A stretch of 64,000 nucleotides of DNA, taken from contig NZ_JVNU01000029.1 of assembly GCF_001071995.1 (NCBI RefSeq), forward strand, positions 1 to 64,000, written 5' to 3'. This document shows, one piece after another, positions 46,396-55,689 of the stretch. A model generated the notes under the pieces. That model was not told the origin of the DNA, ran no database searches, and worked only from the letters and a program-made list of their open reading frames with translations. Every line of letters begins with the position of its first letter. The first letter of the stretch is position 1. Position numbers and translations under genes: made by a program. The stretch is from Streptococcus sp. 263_SSPC (lineage in GTDB: Bacteria > Bacillota > Bacilli > Lactobacillales > Aerococcaceae).

Positions 46396-47583
46396 TTATT
46401 TTTCGATAGCAGCTACTGAACCAGCACCTACTGTACGTCCACCTTCACGGATAGAGAATTTAGTACCGTTTTCGATAGCAACTGGGTGAATTAATTCAAC
46501 TTCCATAGTTACGTTGTCACCAGGCATTACCATTTCAACGCCTTCTGGTAACAAGCAAACACCAGTGATGTCTGTTGTACGGAAGTAGAATTGAGGACGG
46601 TAGTTAGAGAAGAATGGAGTGTGACGTCCACCTTCTTCTTTAGTTAATACGTAAACTTCAGCTTTGAATTTAGTATGTGGAGTGATTGTTCCTGGTTTAG
46701 CAAGAACTTGTCCACGTTCGATGTTGTCACGTGTAACACCACGTAATAATGTACCAATGTTATCCCCTGCTTCAGCATAGTCTAACAATTTACGGAACAT
46801 TTCAACACCTGTAACAGTTGTTTTAGAAGTTTCTTCTGAAATACCAACGATTTCAACTTCGTCACCAACACGAACTTGTCCACGTTCAACACGACCTGTA
46901 GCAACAGTACCACGACCTGTGATTGAGAACACGTCTTCGACTGGCATCATGAATGGTTTGTCAACGTCACGTTCTGGAGTTGGGATGTATTCGTCAACTG
47001 CAGCCATTAATTCTAAGATTTTTTCTTCGTATGAAGCGTCGCCTTCTAAAGCGCGTAAAGCAGAACCTGCAATAACTGGAGTGTCATCGCCTGGGAAATC
47101 GTATTCTGATAATAAGTCACGAACTTCCATTTCTACTAATTCTAATAATTCTTCATCGTCAACCATGTCAACTTTGTTTAAGAATACAACGATGTAAGGA
47201 ACACCTACTTGACGTGATAATAAGATGTGTTCACGTGTTTGTGGCATTGGGCCGTCAGCTGCAGATACTACTAAGATAGCACCGTCCATTTGAGCAGCAC
47301 CAGTGATCATGTTTTTAACGTAGTCCGCGTGTCCTGGGCAGTCAACGTGAGCGTAGTGACGAGTGTCAGTTTCGTACTCAACGTGAGCTGTGTTGATTGT
47401 GATACCACGTTCGCGTTCTTCTGGAGCTTTATCGATTGAACCGTAATCTTGAGCTTGCGCGAAACCTTTCTTAGCTAATACAGTTGTAATAGCAGCAGTT
47501 AATGTTGTTTTACCGTGGTCAACGTGGCCGATTGTACCAATGTTAACGTGTGGTTTTGAACGGTCAAATTTTTCTTTTGCCAT
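46396..47583 (-). CDS. tuf: Elongation factor Tu
   Basis: 395 residues, complete. G1 motif [10 protein letters not shown]3 [12 protein letters not shown]4 NKVDMVDD, then beta-barrel domains 2 and 3. Delivers aminoacyl-tRNA to the ribosome. Has its own promoter and terminator between fusA and the S10 operon, so it can be transcribed separately. Confidence 0.97.
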   Translation of the reverse strand: MAKEKFDRSKPHVNIGTIGHVDHGKTTLTAAITTVLAKKGFAQAQDYGSIDKAPEERERGITINTAHVEYETDTRHYAHVDCPGHADYVKNMITGAAQMDGAILVVSAADGPMPQTREHILLSRQVGVPYIVVFLNKVDMVDDEELLELVEMEVRDLLSEYDFPGDDTPVIAGSALRALEGDASYEEKILELMAAVDEYIPTPERDVDKPFMMPVEDVFSITGRGTVATGRVERGQVRVGDEVEIVGISEETSKTTVTGVEMFRKLLDYAEAGDNIGTLLRGVTRDNIERGQVLAKPGTITPHTKFKAEVYVLTKEEGGRHTPFFSNYRPQFYFRTTDITGVCLLPEGVEMVMPGDNVTMEVELIHPVAIENGTKFSIREGGRTVGAGSVAAIEK

Positions 47584-47645
47584 TTAAATGATTCCTCCTA
47601 ATAATTGAGTTTTGTTAGATTCTATAACAGTATCTACCGATTGTA

Positions 47646-47702
47646 ATTATACCAAAGAACTCTCTTAAAAATCAACTGGTTATGACTGACATAACCAGTC
47701 GA
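47646..47702 (-). promoter_or_regulatory. Overlapping fusA terminator and tuf promoter
   Basis: Promoter on the minus strand: TTGATT (47670-47675), 18-bp spacer, TATAAT (47646-47651). Directly upstream, ACTGGTTAT (47691-47699 arm) and ATAACCAGT (47675-47683) form a hairpin whose U-tail TTGATTTTT is the tuf -35 region itself. Termination of the str transcript and initiation at tuf therefore share bases. Confidence 0.75.
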
Positions 47703-47735
47703 TTCAGTTCATTTGATAGGATGCAGCGCTAGAGA

Positions 47736-49823
47736 TTATTCTCCGTTACCGCCGTTTTTCTTAATGATTTCTTCTGCAATGCTCTTAGGAACATCTTCAT
47801 AGTGGTCAAATGTCATACTGAAAGTACCACGACCTTGTGTTGCAGAACGTAATGTAGTTGCGTAACCGAACATTTCTGATAAAGGAATCATACCTTTAAC
47901 GATTTGTGCGTTACCACGAACTTCAGAACCTTCAACGCGTCCACGACGAGCGTTAACGTGTCCCATTACATCTCCGAAGTATTCTTCAGGAACTGTAATT
48001 TCAACAGCCATCATAGGTTCTAAGATAGCAGGTTGAGCTTTCTTAGCAGCAGCTTTCAATGCCATAGAAGCGGCAACTTTGAAGGCTGTTTCAGATGAAT
48101 CGACATCATGGTATGATCCATCGTAAAGTTTAGCTTTGATGTCAACTAATGGATAACCAGCTAATACCCCGTTTTCCATAGCGTCTTTCAATCCAGCTTC
48201 AACTGCAGGGATGTATTCACGAGGAACTACCCCACCGACAATAGCGTTTTCGAATTCGAATCCAGCACCTTCTTCGTTAGGAGTAAATTCAATCCATACG
48301 TGACCGTATTGACCTTTACCACCTGATTGACGAACGAATTTACCTTCAGCTTGTGTAGAAGCACGGAATGTTTCACGGTAAGATACTTGAGGAGCACCTA
48401 CGTTAGCTTCTACTTTGAACTCACGACGCATACGGTCAACGATGATATCCAAGTGTAACTCACCCATACCAGCGATAACTGTTTCACCAGTTTCTTGGTT
48501 AGTGTAAGCACGGAATGTTGGATCTTCTTCTGCAAGTTTTTGTAAAGCGATAGCCATTTTATCTTGGTCAGCTTTTGATTTAGGTTCAATAGCAACCTCG
48601 ATAACTGGATCAGGGAATTCCATTGATTCTAAGATAACTTCCGCTTTTTCGTCACATAATGTGTCCCCTGTAGTTGTATCTTTAAGACCAACTGCAGCAG
48701 CGATGTCTCCTGAGAATACTTCTGGAATTTCTTGACGAGAGTTCGCGTGCATTTGTAGGATACGTCCTACACGTTCACGTTTACCTTTCGTTGAGTTCTT
48801 AACGTATGAACCTGATTGTAAAGTACCAGAGTACACACGGAAGAATGTTAAACGACCTACGAATGGGTCAGTCATAACTTTGAAGGCCAATGCTGAGAAT
48901 GGTTCTTCATCTGATGAATGACGTTCTGTTTCTTGGTCTGTGTTAGGATCGATACCTTTAATTGAAGGAACATCTAATGGAGATGGTAAGTAGTCAACTA
49001 CTGCATCTAACATTAATTGTACCCCTTTGTTTTTGAAGGCAGAACCACATAATACTGGGTAGAACTCTACCGCACATGTAGCTTTACGGATAGCTGCTTT
49101 TAATTCAGCTTCTGAAATTTCTTCACCTTCTAAATAGCGTTCCATTAAAGCTTCGTCAGTTTCAGCAACTGCTTCCACTAATTTTTCACGCCATTCTTCA
49201 GCTAAATCTTGTAAATCTTCAGGGATATCTGTTTCTTGGATATCTGTACCTAAGTCATTTGTATAGATTTCAGCTTTCATTTTGATTAAGTCAATGATAC
49301 CAGTGAAGTTGTCTTCAGCTCCGATTGGTAATTGAATTGGGTGTGCATTTGCTTGTAAACGTTCGTGGATTGTACGTACTGAATATAAGAAGTCAGCACC
49401 GATTTTATCCATTTTGTTTGCAAATACGATACGTGGAACTCCGTATGTTGTAGCTTGACGCCATACAGTTTCTGTTTGAGGTTCTACCCCAGATTGAGCA
49501 TCAAGTACAGCTACCGCACCATCTAATACACGTAGAGAACGTTCTACTTCAACTGTGAAGTCCACGTGCCCTGGAGTGTCGATGATGTTGATACGGTGAC
49601 CTTTCCATTGTGCTGTTGTAGCAGCTGATGTAATAGTGATACCACGTTCTTGTTCTTGTTCCATCCAGTCCATTTGTGAAGCTCCTTCGTGAGTTTCACC
49701 AATTTTGTGGATTTTACCAGTGTAATAAAGTACACGCTCAGTCGTTGTAGTTTTACCTGCATCGATGTGGGCCATGATACCAATATTACGAGTATTTTCA
49801 AGAGAGAATTCTCTTTTTGCCAT
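47736..49823 (-). CDS. fusA: Elongation factor G
   Basis: 695 residues. GTPase domain with [22 protein letters not shown] and NKMDKIGAD, followed by domains [29 protein letters not shown] is in domain IV. Catalyses translocation and ribosome recycling. Third gene of the str operon. Confidence 0.97.
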   Translation of the reverse strand: MAKREFSLENTRNIGIMAHIDAGKTTTTERVLYYTGKIHKIGETHEGASQMDWMEQEQERGITITSAATTAQWKGHRINIIDTPGHVDFTVEVERSLRVLDGAVAVLDAQSGVEPQTETVWRQATTYGVPRIVFANKMDKIGADFLYSVRTIHERLQANAHPIQLPIGAEDNFTGIIDLIKMKAEIYTNDLGTDIQETDIPEDLQDLAEEWREKLVEAVAETDEALMERYLEGEEISEAELKAAIRKATCAVEFYPVLCGSAFKNKGVQLMLDAVVDYLPSPLDVPSIKGIDPNTDQETERHSSDEEPFSALAFKVMTDPFVGRLTFFRVYSGTLQSGSYVKNSTKGKRERVGRILQMHANSRQEIPEVFSGDIAAAVGLKDTTTGDTLCDEKAEVILESMEFPDPVIEVAIEPKSKADQDKMAIALQKLAEEDPTFRAYTNQETGETVIAGMGELHLDIIVDRMRREFKVEANVGAPQVSYRETFRASTQAEGKFVRQSGGKGQYGHVWIEFTPNEEGAGFEFENAIVGGVVPREYIPAVEAGLKDAMENGVLAGYPLVDIKAKLYDGSYHDVDSSETAFKVAASMALKAAAKKAQPAILEPMMAVEITVPEEYFGDVMGHVNARRGRVEGSEVRGNAQIVKGMIPLSEMFGYATTLRSATQGRGTFSMTFDHYEDVPKSIAEEIIKKNGGNGE

Positions 49824-49894
49824 CTTCGTTCTACACCTCTTTCTATATTTCTAACAATAAGCGAGACCAAAAAGGTTGAAAAACCTTTTTAATC

Positions 49895-50365
49895 TTACCA
49901 ACGATAGTGAGCAAACGCTTTGTTCGCTTCAGCCATTTTATGTGTATCTTCACGTTTCTTAACAGAAGCACCAGTGTTGTTCGCAGCATCCATAATTTCT
50001 TTAGCTAAACGAACTTCCATTGTGTCTTCACCACGTAAACGTGAGTAGTTTACTAACCAACGTAAACCTAATGTAGTACGACGGTCTGGACGAACTTCAA
50101 CAGGAACTTGATAGTTAGAACCCCCTACACGACGAGCTTTAACTTCAAGAACAGGCATAATGTTTTTCATTGCTTGTTCGAAAACTTCCATTGGATCGTT
50201 TCCAGTTTTTTCTTTAACGATATCAAATGCGTTATATAAGATTGTTGCAGCTTTACCACGTTTTCCATCTACCATTAAACGGTTGATTAAACGAGTAACT
50301 AATTTTGAATTATAAATTGGATCAGGTAAAACATCACGTTTTGCGACAGGACCTTTACGAGGCAT
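49895..50365 (-). CDS. rpsG: 30S ribosomal protein S7
   Basis: 156 residues: [20 protein letters not shown] and the core [16 protein letters not shown]-like segment ([20 protein letters not shown]). S7 nucleates the 30S head and represses the str operon in some species. Confidence 0.97.
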   Translation of the reverse strand: MPRKGPVAKRDVLPDPIYNSKLVTRLINRLMVDGKRGKAATILYNAFDIVKEKTGNDPMEVFEQAMKNIMPVLEVKARRVGGSNYQVPVEVRPDRRTTLGLRWLVNYSRLRGEDTMEVRLAKEIMDAANNTGASVKKREDTHKMAEANKAFAHYRW

Positions 50366-50407
50366 TTATAATCCTCCTTTCATTTAATGAGTGTTTTATT
50401 TTTTTAA

Positions 50408-50821
50408 TTATTTTTTAGGACGTTTAGTACCGTATTTAGAACGGCCTTGCATACGGTTGTTAACTCCTGCAGTGTCTAAAGCACCACGAATGATATGGTA
50501 ACGTACCCCTGGTAAGTCTTTTACACGTCCACCACGGATTAACACAACGCTGTGTTCTTGTAAGTTGTGACCGATACCTGGAATGTACGCAGTTACTTCG
50601 ATTAAGTTAGATAAACGTACACGAGCGTATTTACGTAACGCTGAGTTAGGTTTTTTAGGTGTCATAGTACCTACACGAGTACATACACCACGTTTTTGTG
50701 GAGAGTTTGTATTCGTTTGTGATTTTTTGAAACTGTTATAGCCTTTACCTAACGCTGGAGAAGCTGATTTCTCAACTGCTGATTTACGAGGTTTACGGAC
50801 TAATTGGTTAATAGTTGGCAT
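50408..50821 (-). CDS. rpsL: 30S ribosomal protein S12
   Basis: 137 residues. Contains [19 protein letters not shown] (the Lys in KPNS is the streptomycin-resistance site and is wild type) and [18 protein letters not shown] (the second resistance site, also wild type). First gene of the str operon. Confidence 0.97.
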   Translation of the reverse strand: MPTINQLVRKPRKSAVEKSASPALGKGYNSFKKSQTNTNSPQKRGVCTRVGTMTPKKPNSALRKYARVRLSNLIEVTAYIPGIGHNLQEHSVVLIRGGRVKDLPGVRYHIIRGALDTAGVNNRMQGRSKYGTKRPKK

Positions 50822-51017
50822 TAAGCTCTTCCTCCTTCCCTAACGGGTTCTTCTTGGTCCACACTTCCGGGCGGACCATTTTTTGTTAAAAATTAAAAGA
50901 CATCACTGTCTCATAAAATGGCCTTCTTACCAGTCAGCACGACTGATTTGATTACTTATCAGGAATCAGGTATAAAAGCACCTCTAATAGAATAGCATTT
51001 CTCCTTCAACACGTCAA
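50822..51017 (-). promoter_or_regulatory. str-operon promoter and leader
   Basis: Minus strand promoter: TTGACG (51012-51017), 17-bp spacer, TATTCT (50989-50994). The leader of about 160 nt contains small stem-loops: AGTC/GACT (50932-50945), AGACA/TGTCT (50898-50911) and GGTCC/GGACC (50856-50877), the last just upstream of the rpsL ribosome site. This suggests leader-level control but matches no class I can name. No other feature is seen in the stretch up to 51082. Confidence 0.7.
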
Positions 51018-51082
51018 GAATTTTCTTAAGAGAAAATGTTCCCTTTTATTCGGTACAATCTATATAGAAGAAACTTACTCCA

Positions 51083-51121
51083 CAAATAAATATCCACCGT
51101 CTTAGCCGGTGGATATTTATT
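51083..51121. repeat. 39-bp hairpin direct repeat, left copy
   Basis: AATAAATATCCACCG and CGGTGGATATTTATT form a perfect 15-bp stem. The unit is repeated in the same orientation at 52082-52120 with two differences in 39 bases. It may terminate the leftward gene at 51138, though its U-tract is weak. Confidence 0.8.
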
Positions 51122-51137
51122 CGATTATTTATTGTTG

Positions 51138-51371
51138 TTAAAGAAAGACATCCACTCTCCGCGTCTTATAATAAGCATTTCTTCGTCCTTCATACAATTG
51201 TACTCCGTCTTTTTCAAAAAGATTAGCTCCTATAATACTCTCCATTGCTATATTAGCTGAATCCTTCTTCAATTTATCCTTAGGACGTGAAATAATCAGG
51301 TTCTTTGTTTTTCTGTCACTCCCTTTGAATCGTAAATGCAGTTTCTTCTCAACAAATGTATGATGTGTCAT
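51138..51371 (-). CDS. Small DUF2922-like protein
   Basis: 77 residues: KKLHLRFKGSDRKTKNLIIS, then AMESIIGANLFEKDGVQLYEG, then a basic end with TRRVDVFL. The order beta-strands, an AM-(D/E)-IIA-N-F helix, then a final strand, recalls the small DUF2922 proteins of Firmicutes. Those usually pair with a DUF1659 gene, which is absent here. AGGAGG lies seven bases before ATG. Function unknown. Part of a 1 kb cassette bounded by direct repeats. Confidence 0.6.
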   Translation of the reverse strand: MTHHTFVEKKLHLRFKGSDRKTKNLIISRPKDKLKKDSANIAMESIIGANLFEKDGVQLYEGRRNAYYKTRRVDVFL

Positions 51372-51492
51372 AATTTTTCCTCCTCATTTCTATTCATAAT
51401 CTAATAAGTCTTACACTTATAAAAACAAATTTAGGAGTTAAATTGCTATGCTCTAAGAGATTTTTTCTGTGAACAATTGTAATTTTGTAATG

Positions 51493-51789
51493 CTACTTAG
51501 GCAGTTTTTTCTTTTTTACTTTCACTTCTACATCATATCCACATCGATAAGCTAAATCCAACAGAGTAAGAATAGTTGGATTATGGTCTCCGCTCTGCAA
51601 TCTCGAAAGATTTGATGCTTTAAGATCGACTTCTTTTGCAAAATCTTCTAAAGAAAGTCCTGTCACCGTCTGTAACTTTGTCATTTGTAACGCAACTCGC
51701 TGCATCATCATTTCCTTTTCTAAATCATACTCAAACGTCGGATATTCTGATGAAAGCTTGCAAAGTTTTGAAGTTAGGTACGTCCCCAT
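51493..51789 (-). CDS. XRE-family antitoxin-like regulator
   Basis: 98 residues with a central helix-turn-helix (about residues 36-82: TGLSLEDFAKEVDLKASNLS and RLQSGDHNPTILTLLDLA), an N-terminal helix and a lysine-rich end. The layout resembles HigA/HicB-type antitoxin repressors. The ATG at 51787-51789 follows GGAGGAG. Its start overlaps the preceding gene (51731-51997) by 59 bases, a tight coupling usual for toxin-antitoxin pairs. A strong double palindrome lies upstream of the pair. Confidence 0.7.
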   Translation of the reverse strand: MGTYLTSKLCKLSSEYPTFEYDLEKEMMMQRVALQMTKLQTVTGLSLEDFAKEVDLKASNLSRLQSGDHNPTILTLLDLAYRCGYDVEVKVKKKKLPK

Positions 51790-51997
51790 CGTCCATCTCC
51801 TCCTTAACATTTTTTGAAAGGGTTATTAGCAATCCGTGTTTTCCTTTATACCATCGACCCCATTTTTGAATCATCTCTTCTGTTAACCCATCTTCTTGCA
51901 GTATTTTTAATATGGCTGCATACTTTACTTTTTCTTTGTATGAATACTCATCTAGCTGATCTACCATATCTCTTTCGATTTTAAACTTGCGCTTCAT
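51731..51997 (-). CDS. Probable toxin partner of the XRE protein
   Basis: 88 residues, KIERDMVDQLDEYSYKEKVKYAAILKILQEDGLTEEM in outline, with a start at 51995-51997 after GGAGGTGGG. The N-terminal half loosely resembles RelE/HigB-type proteins (a helical D-E-Y segment followed by LKILQEDG), but the C-terminal half, which includes WGRWYKGKHGLLITLSKN and reads into the XRE gene, does not match that family clearly. Position before an XRE antitoxin and behind a palindromic operator is the main argument. It may also be truncated or frame-altered. Confidence 0.5.
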   Translation of the reverse strand: MKRKFKIERDMVDQLDEYSYKEKVKYAAILKILQEDGLTEEMIQKWGRWYKGKHGLLITLSKNVKEEMDDGDVPNFKTLQAFIRISDV

Positions 51998-52020
51998 TTC
52001 TCCCACCTCCACACCTTAAA

Positions 52021-52054
52021 ATTATCATATATGATAATTATCACATATGATAAT
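52021..52054. promoter_or_regulatory. Double-palindrome operator of the toxin-antitoxin-like pair
   Basis: A perfect 18-bp palindrome (ATTATCATATATGATAAT, 52021-52038) overlaps a near-perfect one (52037-52054), 24 bases before the start of the first gene. A near-identical block occurs at 5100-5133. It is likely bound by the XRE protein. Confidence 0.75.
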
Positions 52055-52081
52055 ATTGCTCTTTTATGGTATTATTTTGCT

Positions 52082-52120
52082 CAAATAAATATCCACCGGC
52101 TTAGCCAGTGGATATTTATT
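52082..52120. repeat. 39-bp hairpin direct repeat, right copy
   Basis: 37 of 39 bases equal the copy at 51083-51121. The outer stem AATAAATATCCAC/GTGGATATTTATT is intact; the two changes alter the inner pairs but leave a GGC/GCC helix around a TTA loop. The copies bracket the DUF2922-like and toxin-antitoxin-like genes. Confidence 0.8.
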
Positions 52121-52128
52121 GGTCTAAT

Positions 52129-52158
52129 TAAAAAGAGACAGGCGAAATCACCTGTCTC
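52129..52158 (-). terminator. Terminator of fba
   Basis: Minus strand: GAGACAGG and CCTGTCTC pair around TGATTTCG, then TTTTTAATTA, 14 bases after the fba stop. Confidence 0.88.
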
Positions 52159-52171
52159 AAAATAGTAATTA

Positions 52172-53029
52172 TTAAGCTTTTCCTGTTGAACCGAAGATGT
52201 CCATTGTTTCTTTTGTAATCTTAACGATTGCATCGAAACCAGGTTTGATAATTTTACGTGGGTCATAAACACCAGCGTCTGCGTTTAATTTAGCACGAAC
52301 TGCTGCTGTCCATTGTTGTTGTAATTCAGTGTTAACGTTGATTTTAGCATGTCCACGTTCGATTGCTTTTTTGATTTGGTATTCTGGGATACCTGATCCA
52401 CCGTGTAATACTAATGGAGCCCCTGTAGCTTCTGAGATTGCTAACATTTCATCGAAACCTAATACTGGTTCACCTGAGTAAGTTCCGTGAACAGAACCTA
52501 AAGCTGCTGCTAAAGCATCGATGTGAGCTTCTTTAACCATACGTACACATTCGTTTAAGTCAGCGTAGTTGATTCCTCCAGTTACGCCATCTTCAGTACC
52601 ACCTACAGTACCTACTTCAGCTTCAACTGAAACTCCTTTTGGATGTGCATATTCTACAACTTCTTTAGTTAACGCGATGTTTTCATCGATTGGGAAGTGA
52701 GAGTGGTCAAACATTACTGAGCTGAATCCAGCGTCGATGTATTGTTTACATACTTCTACTGAAGAACCGTGGTCTAAGTGTAATGCTACTGGAACAGTGA
52801 TGTTCATTGCATCTAATAATGCATTTACCATAGCAGAAACAACTGTAGGACCACCCATGTATTTACCAGCGCCTTCAGATACACCTAAGATAATTGGTGA
52901 GTTAGCTTCTTGAGCTGCTGTTAATACTGCTTGTGTCCATTCTAAGTTGTTGATGTTGAATTGACCAACAGCGTATTTACCTTCTTTAGCTTTTTGTAAC
53001 ATTTCAGTCATGCTTACTAAACGACTCAT
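52172..53029 (-). CDS. fba: Class II fructose-1,6-bisphosphate aldolase
   Basis: 285 residues. Zinc-dependent aldolase that splits fructose-1,6-bisphosphate in glycolysis. Metal and substrate residues: HLDHGSSVE (His, Asp), [31 protein letters not shown] and LHGGSGIPE. Complete and monocistronic, with its own promoter and terminator, as expected for an abundant glycolytic enzyme. Confidence 0.95.
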   Translation of the reverse strand: MSRLVSMTEMLQKAKEGKYAVGQFNINNLEWTQAVLTAAQEANSPIILGVSEGAGKYMGGPTVVSAMVNALLDAMNITVPVALHLDHGSSVEVCKQYIDAGFSSVMFDHSHFPIDENIALTKEVVEYAHPKGVSVEAEVGTVGGTEDGVTGGINYADLNECVRMVKEAHIDALAAALGSVHGTYSGEPVLGFDEMLAISEATGAPLVLHGGSGIPEYQIKKAIERGHAKINVNTELQQQWTAAVRAKLNADAGVYDPRKIIKPGFDAIVKITKETMDIFGSTGKA

Positions 53030-53076
53030 GTTTTAGTTCCTCCTTGATGCTTACAGCATTTATTTTTAACGGTCTT

Positions 53077-53105
53077 ATTATAACGTATTTCCTTTTATTT
53101 TTCCA
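53077..53105 (-). promoter_or_regulatory. Promoter of fba
   Basis: Minus strand: TGGAAA (53100-53105), 17-bp spacer, TATAAT (53077-53082), about 50 bases before the start codon. The -35 is poor. Confidence 0.6.
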
Positions 53106-53130
53106 CCCTTTGTCGTTTTATTACAGTTTT

Positions 53131-54036
53131 TTAAGGTTTAGGAACTTTTGGTTGCGCTATCTTTTTTCGAAACAGTTTATAAAGGACGAATCCAGCAACC
53201 CCTATACCTACCACAACAATGGAAGACTCTTTCCACGGAACGACAACGCCATTCGGTCTCGCATCACCACTTGTCAAACCTAATTGATGTTCCTTAGCGA
53301 ACTCGCGCACTACTTCTTTAGCCTCATTAAACGGATAGAACCGATCAAGTGATAACTCACCTTTTACATTTGAGATGCCACCTTCTACTAAAGGAAACTC
53401 ATGAAACATCACTTGGTATTCCCCATCAACTTTTATAAGCACTACCGGAATTTGTAGTTCTTTGGGCACAACAAACAAAATCTTTTCAACATTCAAGTTC
53501 TCTCTGGCAATCACTTCCTGTGCCGCTGTCACAATCGAATGCTTATTTTTCTCATAAGTGCTCACATATGCAACTGTCCATTTTCCTTGTGACTGAATCA
53601 GTTTTTCTCCTTCTTCTTTTGTCAGATATCCCTGCTTCACTTTAGCTTCTATTTCCGACGAATTTGCTGGGCCTCCTATATAAAGATGCGCCTCTTTCTC
53701 CAATGAAGGATTCTTTATCGGAACCACCCATTTGTAGTGACTATCTGTTACGAGACGTTCAATCTCTTCGCTATCTAGATTCTTTTCCTCTTTAAACAGC
53801 GGTACATCATAGTACGTCTCGACCGCATGTTCAAAATCAACACCTTCTATATGTTCGTCACCATCGCGAGACATATTAAGAATTTCTTCTTCTAGATGAA
53901 CAATCTCGTCCCTAGAATGAATCGAGGCTCCCGTTTCTCCATACACACTAGCTACTCTAACCCGCACTAGAACTAAAATAATCAAAGCAGCAAAACAACA
54001 GAAGATTCTTAGAAGAAACCTAATCGACTTATCCAT
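53131..54036 (-). CDS. Unknown membrane-anchored protein
   Basis: 301 residues. An N-terminal hydrophobic segment (about residues 6-27) and a C-terminal one (about 268-286), the latter followed by a short basic tail (KLFRKKIAQPKVPKP), so the middle is probably outside the cell. The middle contains charged, soluble sequence with DSEEIERLVTDSHYKWVVPI and EGGISNVKGELSLDRFYPFN. A short Pro-Asn-rich spacer precedes the C-terminal segment, reminiscent of surface proteins without an LPXTG sorting motif. I recognise no family. It is not in an operon with fba. Confidence 0.7.
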   Translation of the reverse strand: MDKSIRFLLRIFCCFAALIILVLVRVRVASVYGETGASIHSRDEIVHLEEEILNMSRDGDEHIEGVDFEHAVETYYDVPLFKEEKNLDSEEIERLVTDSHYKWVVPIKNPSLEKEAHLYIGGPANSSEIEAKVKQGYLTKEEGEKLIQSQGKWTVAYVSTYEKNKHSIVTAAQEVIARENLNVEKILFVVPKELQIPVVLIKVDGEYQVMFHEFPLVEGGISNVKGELSLDRFYPFNEAKEVVREFAKEHQLGLTSGDARPNGVVVPWKESSIVVVGIGVAGFVLYKLFRKKIAQPKVPKP

Positions 54037-54199
54037 TTCCCTACACCCTTCCTATAACAATTTCCTATAAAAAACTATCACCTACTGCCTTCAACTAAAT
54101 TATATAGCTATCAGCTGAGTAATTCTAGAGGATATTGTGATTAAATTATTTATTTCTTCATATTCCAAAATTACTATTTAAATAGGAATTAATTCGGGG

Positions 54200-54205
54200 T
54201 ATAAT
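54200..54205 (+). promoter_or_regulatory. -10 element before capA-like gene
   Basis: TATAAT with a TTGGAGGGG ribosome site 20 bases on. No good -35 is visible at the right distance. Confidence 0.45.
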
Positions 54206-54235
54206 ACAGTTACAACAGGTATTGGAGGGGAATAT

Positions 54236-55477
54236 ATGAGAGGCAATTCACAGAATGACAAGATTAAGCGAATGGAATTTTATGGGGTTTGTATCTTATC
54301 TGCATTTACGATTACGGCAGGATTCCTTACTCGTCCCTCCGCGCAAGAAAGCATAGAGACTGTTCAAACACAAAAGACTTCGGGCGAACAAAACCAAGAT
54401 GCTACACCAAATAAACTGCAGTCACCACCAACGAATAAGCAAGTTGCTCGCATCACCGCAAGCGGAGATATGCTCTATCATGATATTGTTTATGGAAGTG
54501 CATTTGATGGGACATCATATGATTTCAAAAATGACTATGAACAAATTACCCCACTCGTATCCAGCGCGGACCTTGCGATTGGAGATTTCGAAGGAACCAT
54601 CAACCCAAACGAACCCCTTGCTGGATATCCAATTTTCAATGCGCCAGAAGAAGTGATTCAAAGCATCAAAGACGCAGGATACGATGTACTCGACTTAGCG
54701 CATAATCATATTCTTGATACAGGCATCGAAGGGTTGAAATACACAGCCAATGCTTTTCGTAAAAACGGACTTGATATTTTCGGGGTAAAAGTCGACCCAT
54801 CTGAAGGCATTCTTGTAAAAGAAGTCAATGGCATTAAAGTCGCTATCCTTGGATTTGCGTATGGCTTCAACGGAATCGAAGCAAGCCTTACCGACGAAGA
54901 ATATAACAACCACTTATACGATTTGAATATGCAAAAAGTGAAGCAACTCATCCAACGCGCTGAAGAAATTGCCGACTTTACGATTGTGTTGCCACAAATG
55001 GGAGAAGAATATCACCTTCATCCAACACAAGGACAAATTGATACGTATCACCAAATGATTGAATGGGGTGCGGACGTGATTTTTGGCGGACATCCACACG
55101 TCATTGAACCGACCGAAACTATCACTAAAGACGGTGAAAAGAAATTCATCATCTACTCGATGGGGAATCTCCTTTCTAACCAACGACTTGAAACGCTTGA
55201 TGATATTTGGACAGAACGTGGTGTGATAATGGATATTACTATCGAAAAAGAAAAGGGAAAGACCACACTCACAAGTGTTAAAGCCCATCCAACATGGGTT
55301 TCCCGCACAAGAATAGACCGGACCTTCGAAGGAAGACAAGCCTATGATTACCAAATTTTTCTCGCTGAAAACTATATGCCAGGAGGCCCTCTAGAGCATA
55401 CCGTCGATAAAGAAACGCTTGAGCGAATCCAATCCACCTATAACGAAGTAAACGAACTATTAAATATTAAATTCTAA
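54236..55477 (+). CDS. CapA-family protein (PGA_cap/metallophosphatase fold)
   Basis: 413 residues. N-terminal hydrophobic anchor (about 15-35), a low-complexity linker, then a CapA domain from about residue 70. Landmarks: ITASGDMLYHDIVYG (metal Asp), LAIGDFEGTINP, DVLDLAHNHILDTG (Asn-His) and IFGGHPHVIEPTE (His-X-His). The family was named for poly-gamma-glutamate capsule synthesis, but many members act on the cell wall or are uncharacterised. No capB or capC adjoins, so a capsule role is not supported. One of two rightward genes in the window. Confidence 0.85.
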   Translation: MRGNSQNDKIKRMEFYGVCILSAFTITAGFLTRPSAQESIETVQTQKTSGEQNQDATPNKLQSPPTNKQVARITASGDMLYHDIVYGSAFDGTSYDFKNDYEQITPLVSSADLAIGDFEGTINPNEPLAGYPIFNAPEEVIQSIKDAGYDVLDLAHNHILDTGIEGLKYTANAFRKNGLDIFGVKVDPSEGILVKEVNGIKVAILGFAYGFNGIEASLTDEEYNNHLYDLNMQKVKQLIQRAEEIADFTIVLPQMGEEYHLHPTQGQIDTYHQMIEWGADVIFGGHPHVIEPTETITKDGEKKFIIYSMGNLLSNQRLETLDDIWTERGVIMDITIEKEKGKTTLTSVKAHPTWVSRTRIDRTFEGRQAYDYQIFLAENYMPGGPLEHTVDKETLERIQSTYNEVNELLNIKF

Positions 55478-55479
55478 AC

Positions 55480-55509
55480 AAAAAAGAGGGGATTGCCCCC
55501 TCTTTTTTA
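55480..55509. terminator. Bidirectional terminator between capA-like gene and dlt
   Basis: AAAAAAGAGGGG, loop ATTG, CCCCTCTTTTTT: symmetrical, so it can end both the rightward capA transcript and the leftward dlt transcript. Confidence 0.9.
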
Positions 55510-55545
55510 TACTTAAAGCAGTGATCAAAGTCATATTGATTATCA

Positions 55546-55689
55546 CTAAAATTCACTATAAATAAACTCCTGAACATTCGAGAAATCAGTTACTAAACAA
55601 TAGATAACTAAACCTAAAATAACCACATAGAAGAAAGCAGTCCATAGAACGAACTTTTGTTTATCCGTTGCATTATTTAGAAAATTCAT
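55546..55689 (-). CDS. dltX: DltX-like small membrane protein
   Basis: 47 residues beginning MNFLNNATDKQKFVLWTAFF, one membrane segment (about 14-34), and the C-terminus VQEFIYSEF. DltX proteins end in a conserved (F/P)FIYNEF motif and take part in D-alanyl transfer during teichoic acid modification. The gene overlaps the end of dltD by 17 bases in another frame. DltX normally precedes dltA, so a position at the end of the unit is unusual. The family call is by motif. Confidence 0.7.
   Translation of the reverse strand: MNFLNNATDKQKFVLWTAFFYVVILGLVIYCLVTDFSNVQEFIYSEF

Noticed and set aside
51083-52120. Insertion sequence bounded by inverted repeats
   Set aside because: The flanking copies are direct, each is itself a hairpin, and no transposase is encoded.
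54236-55477. Poly-gamma-glutamate capsule locus
   Set aside because: Only a CapA-like gene is present; capB, capC and capD are absent.
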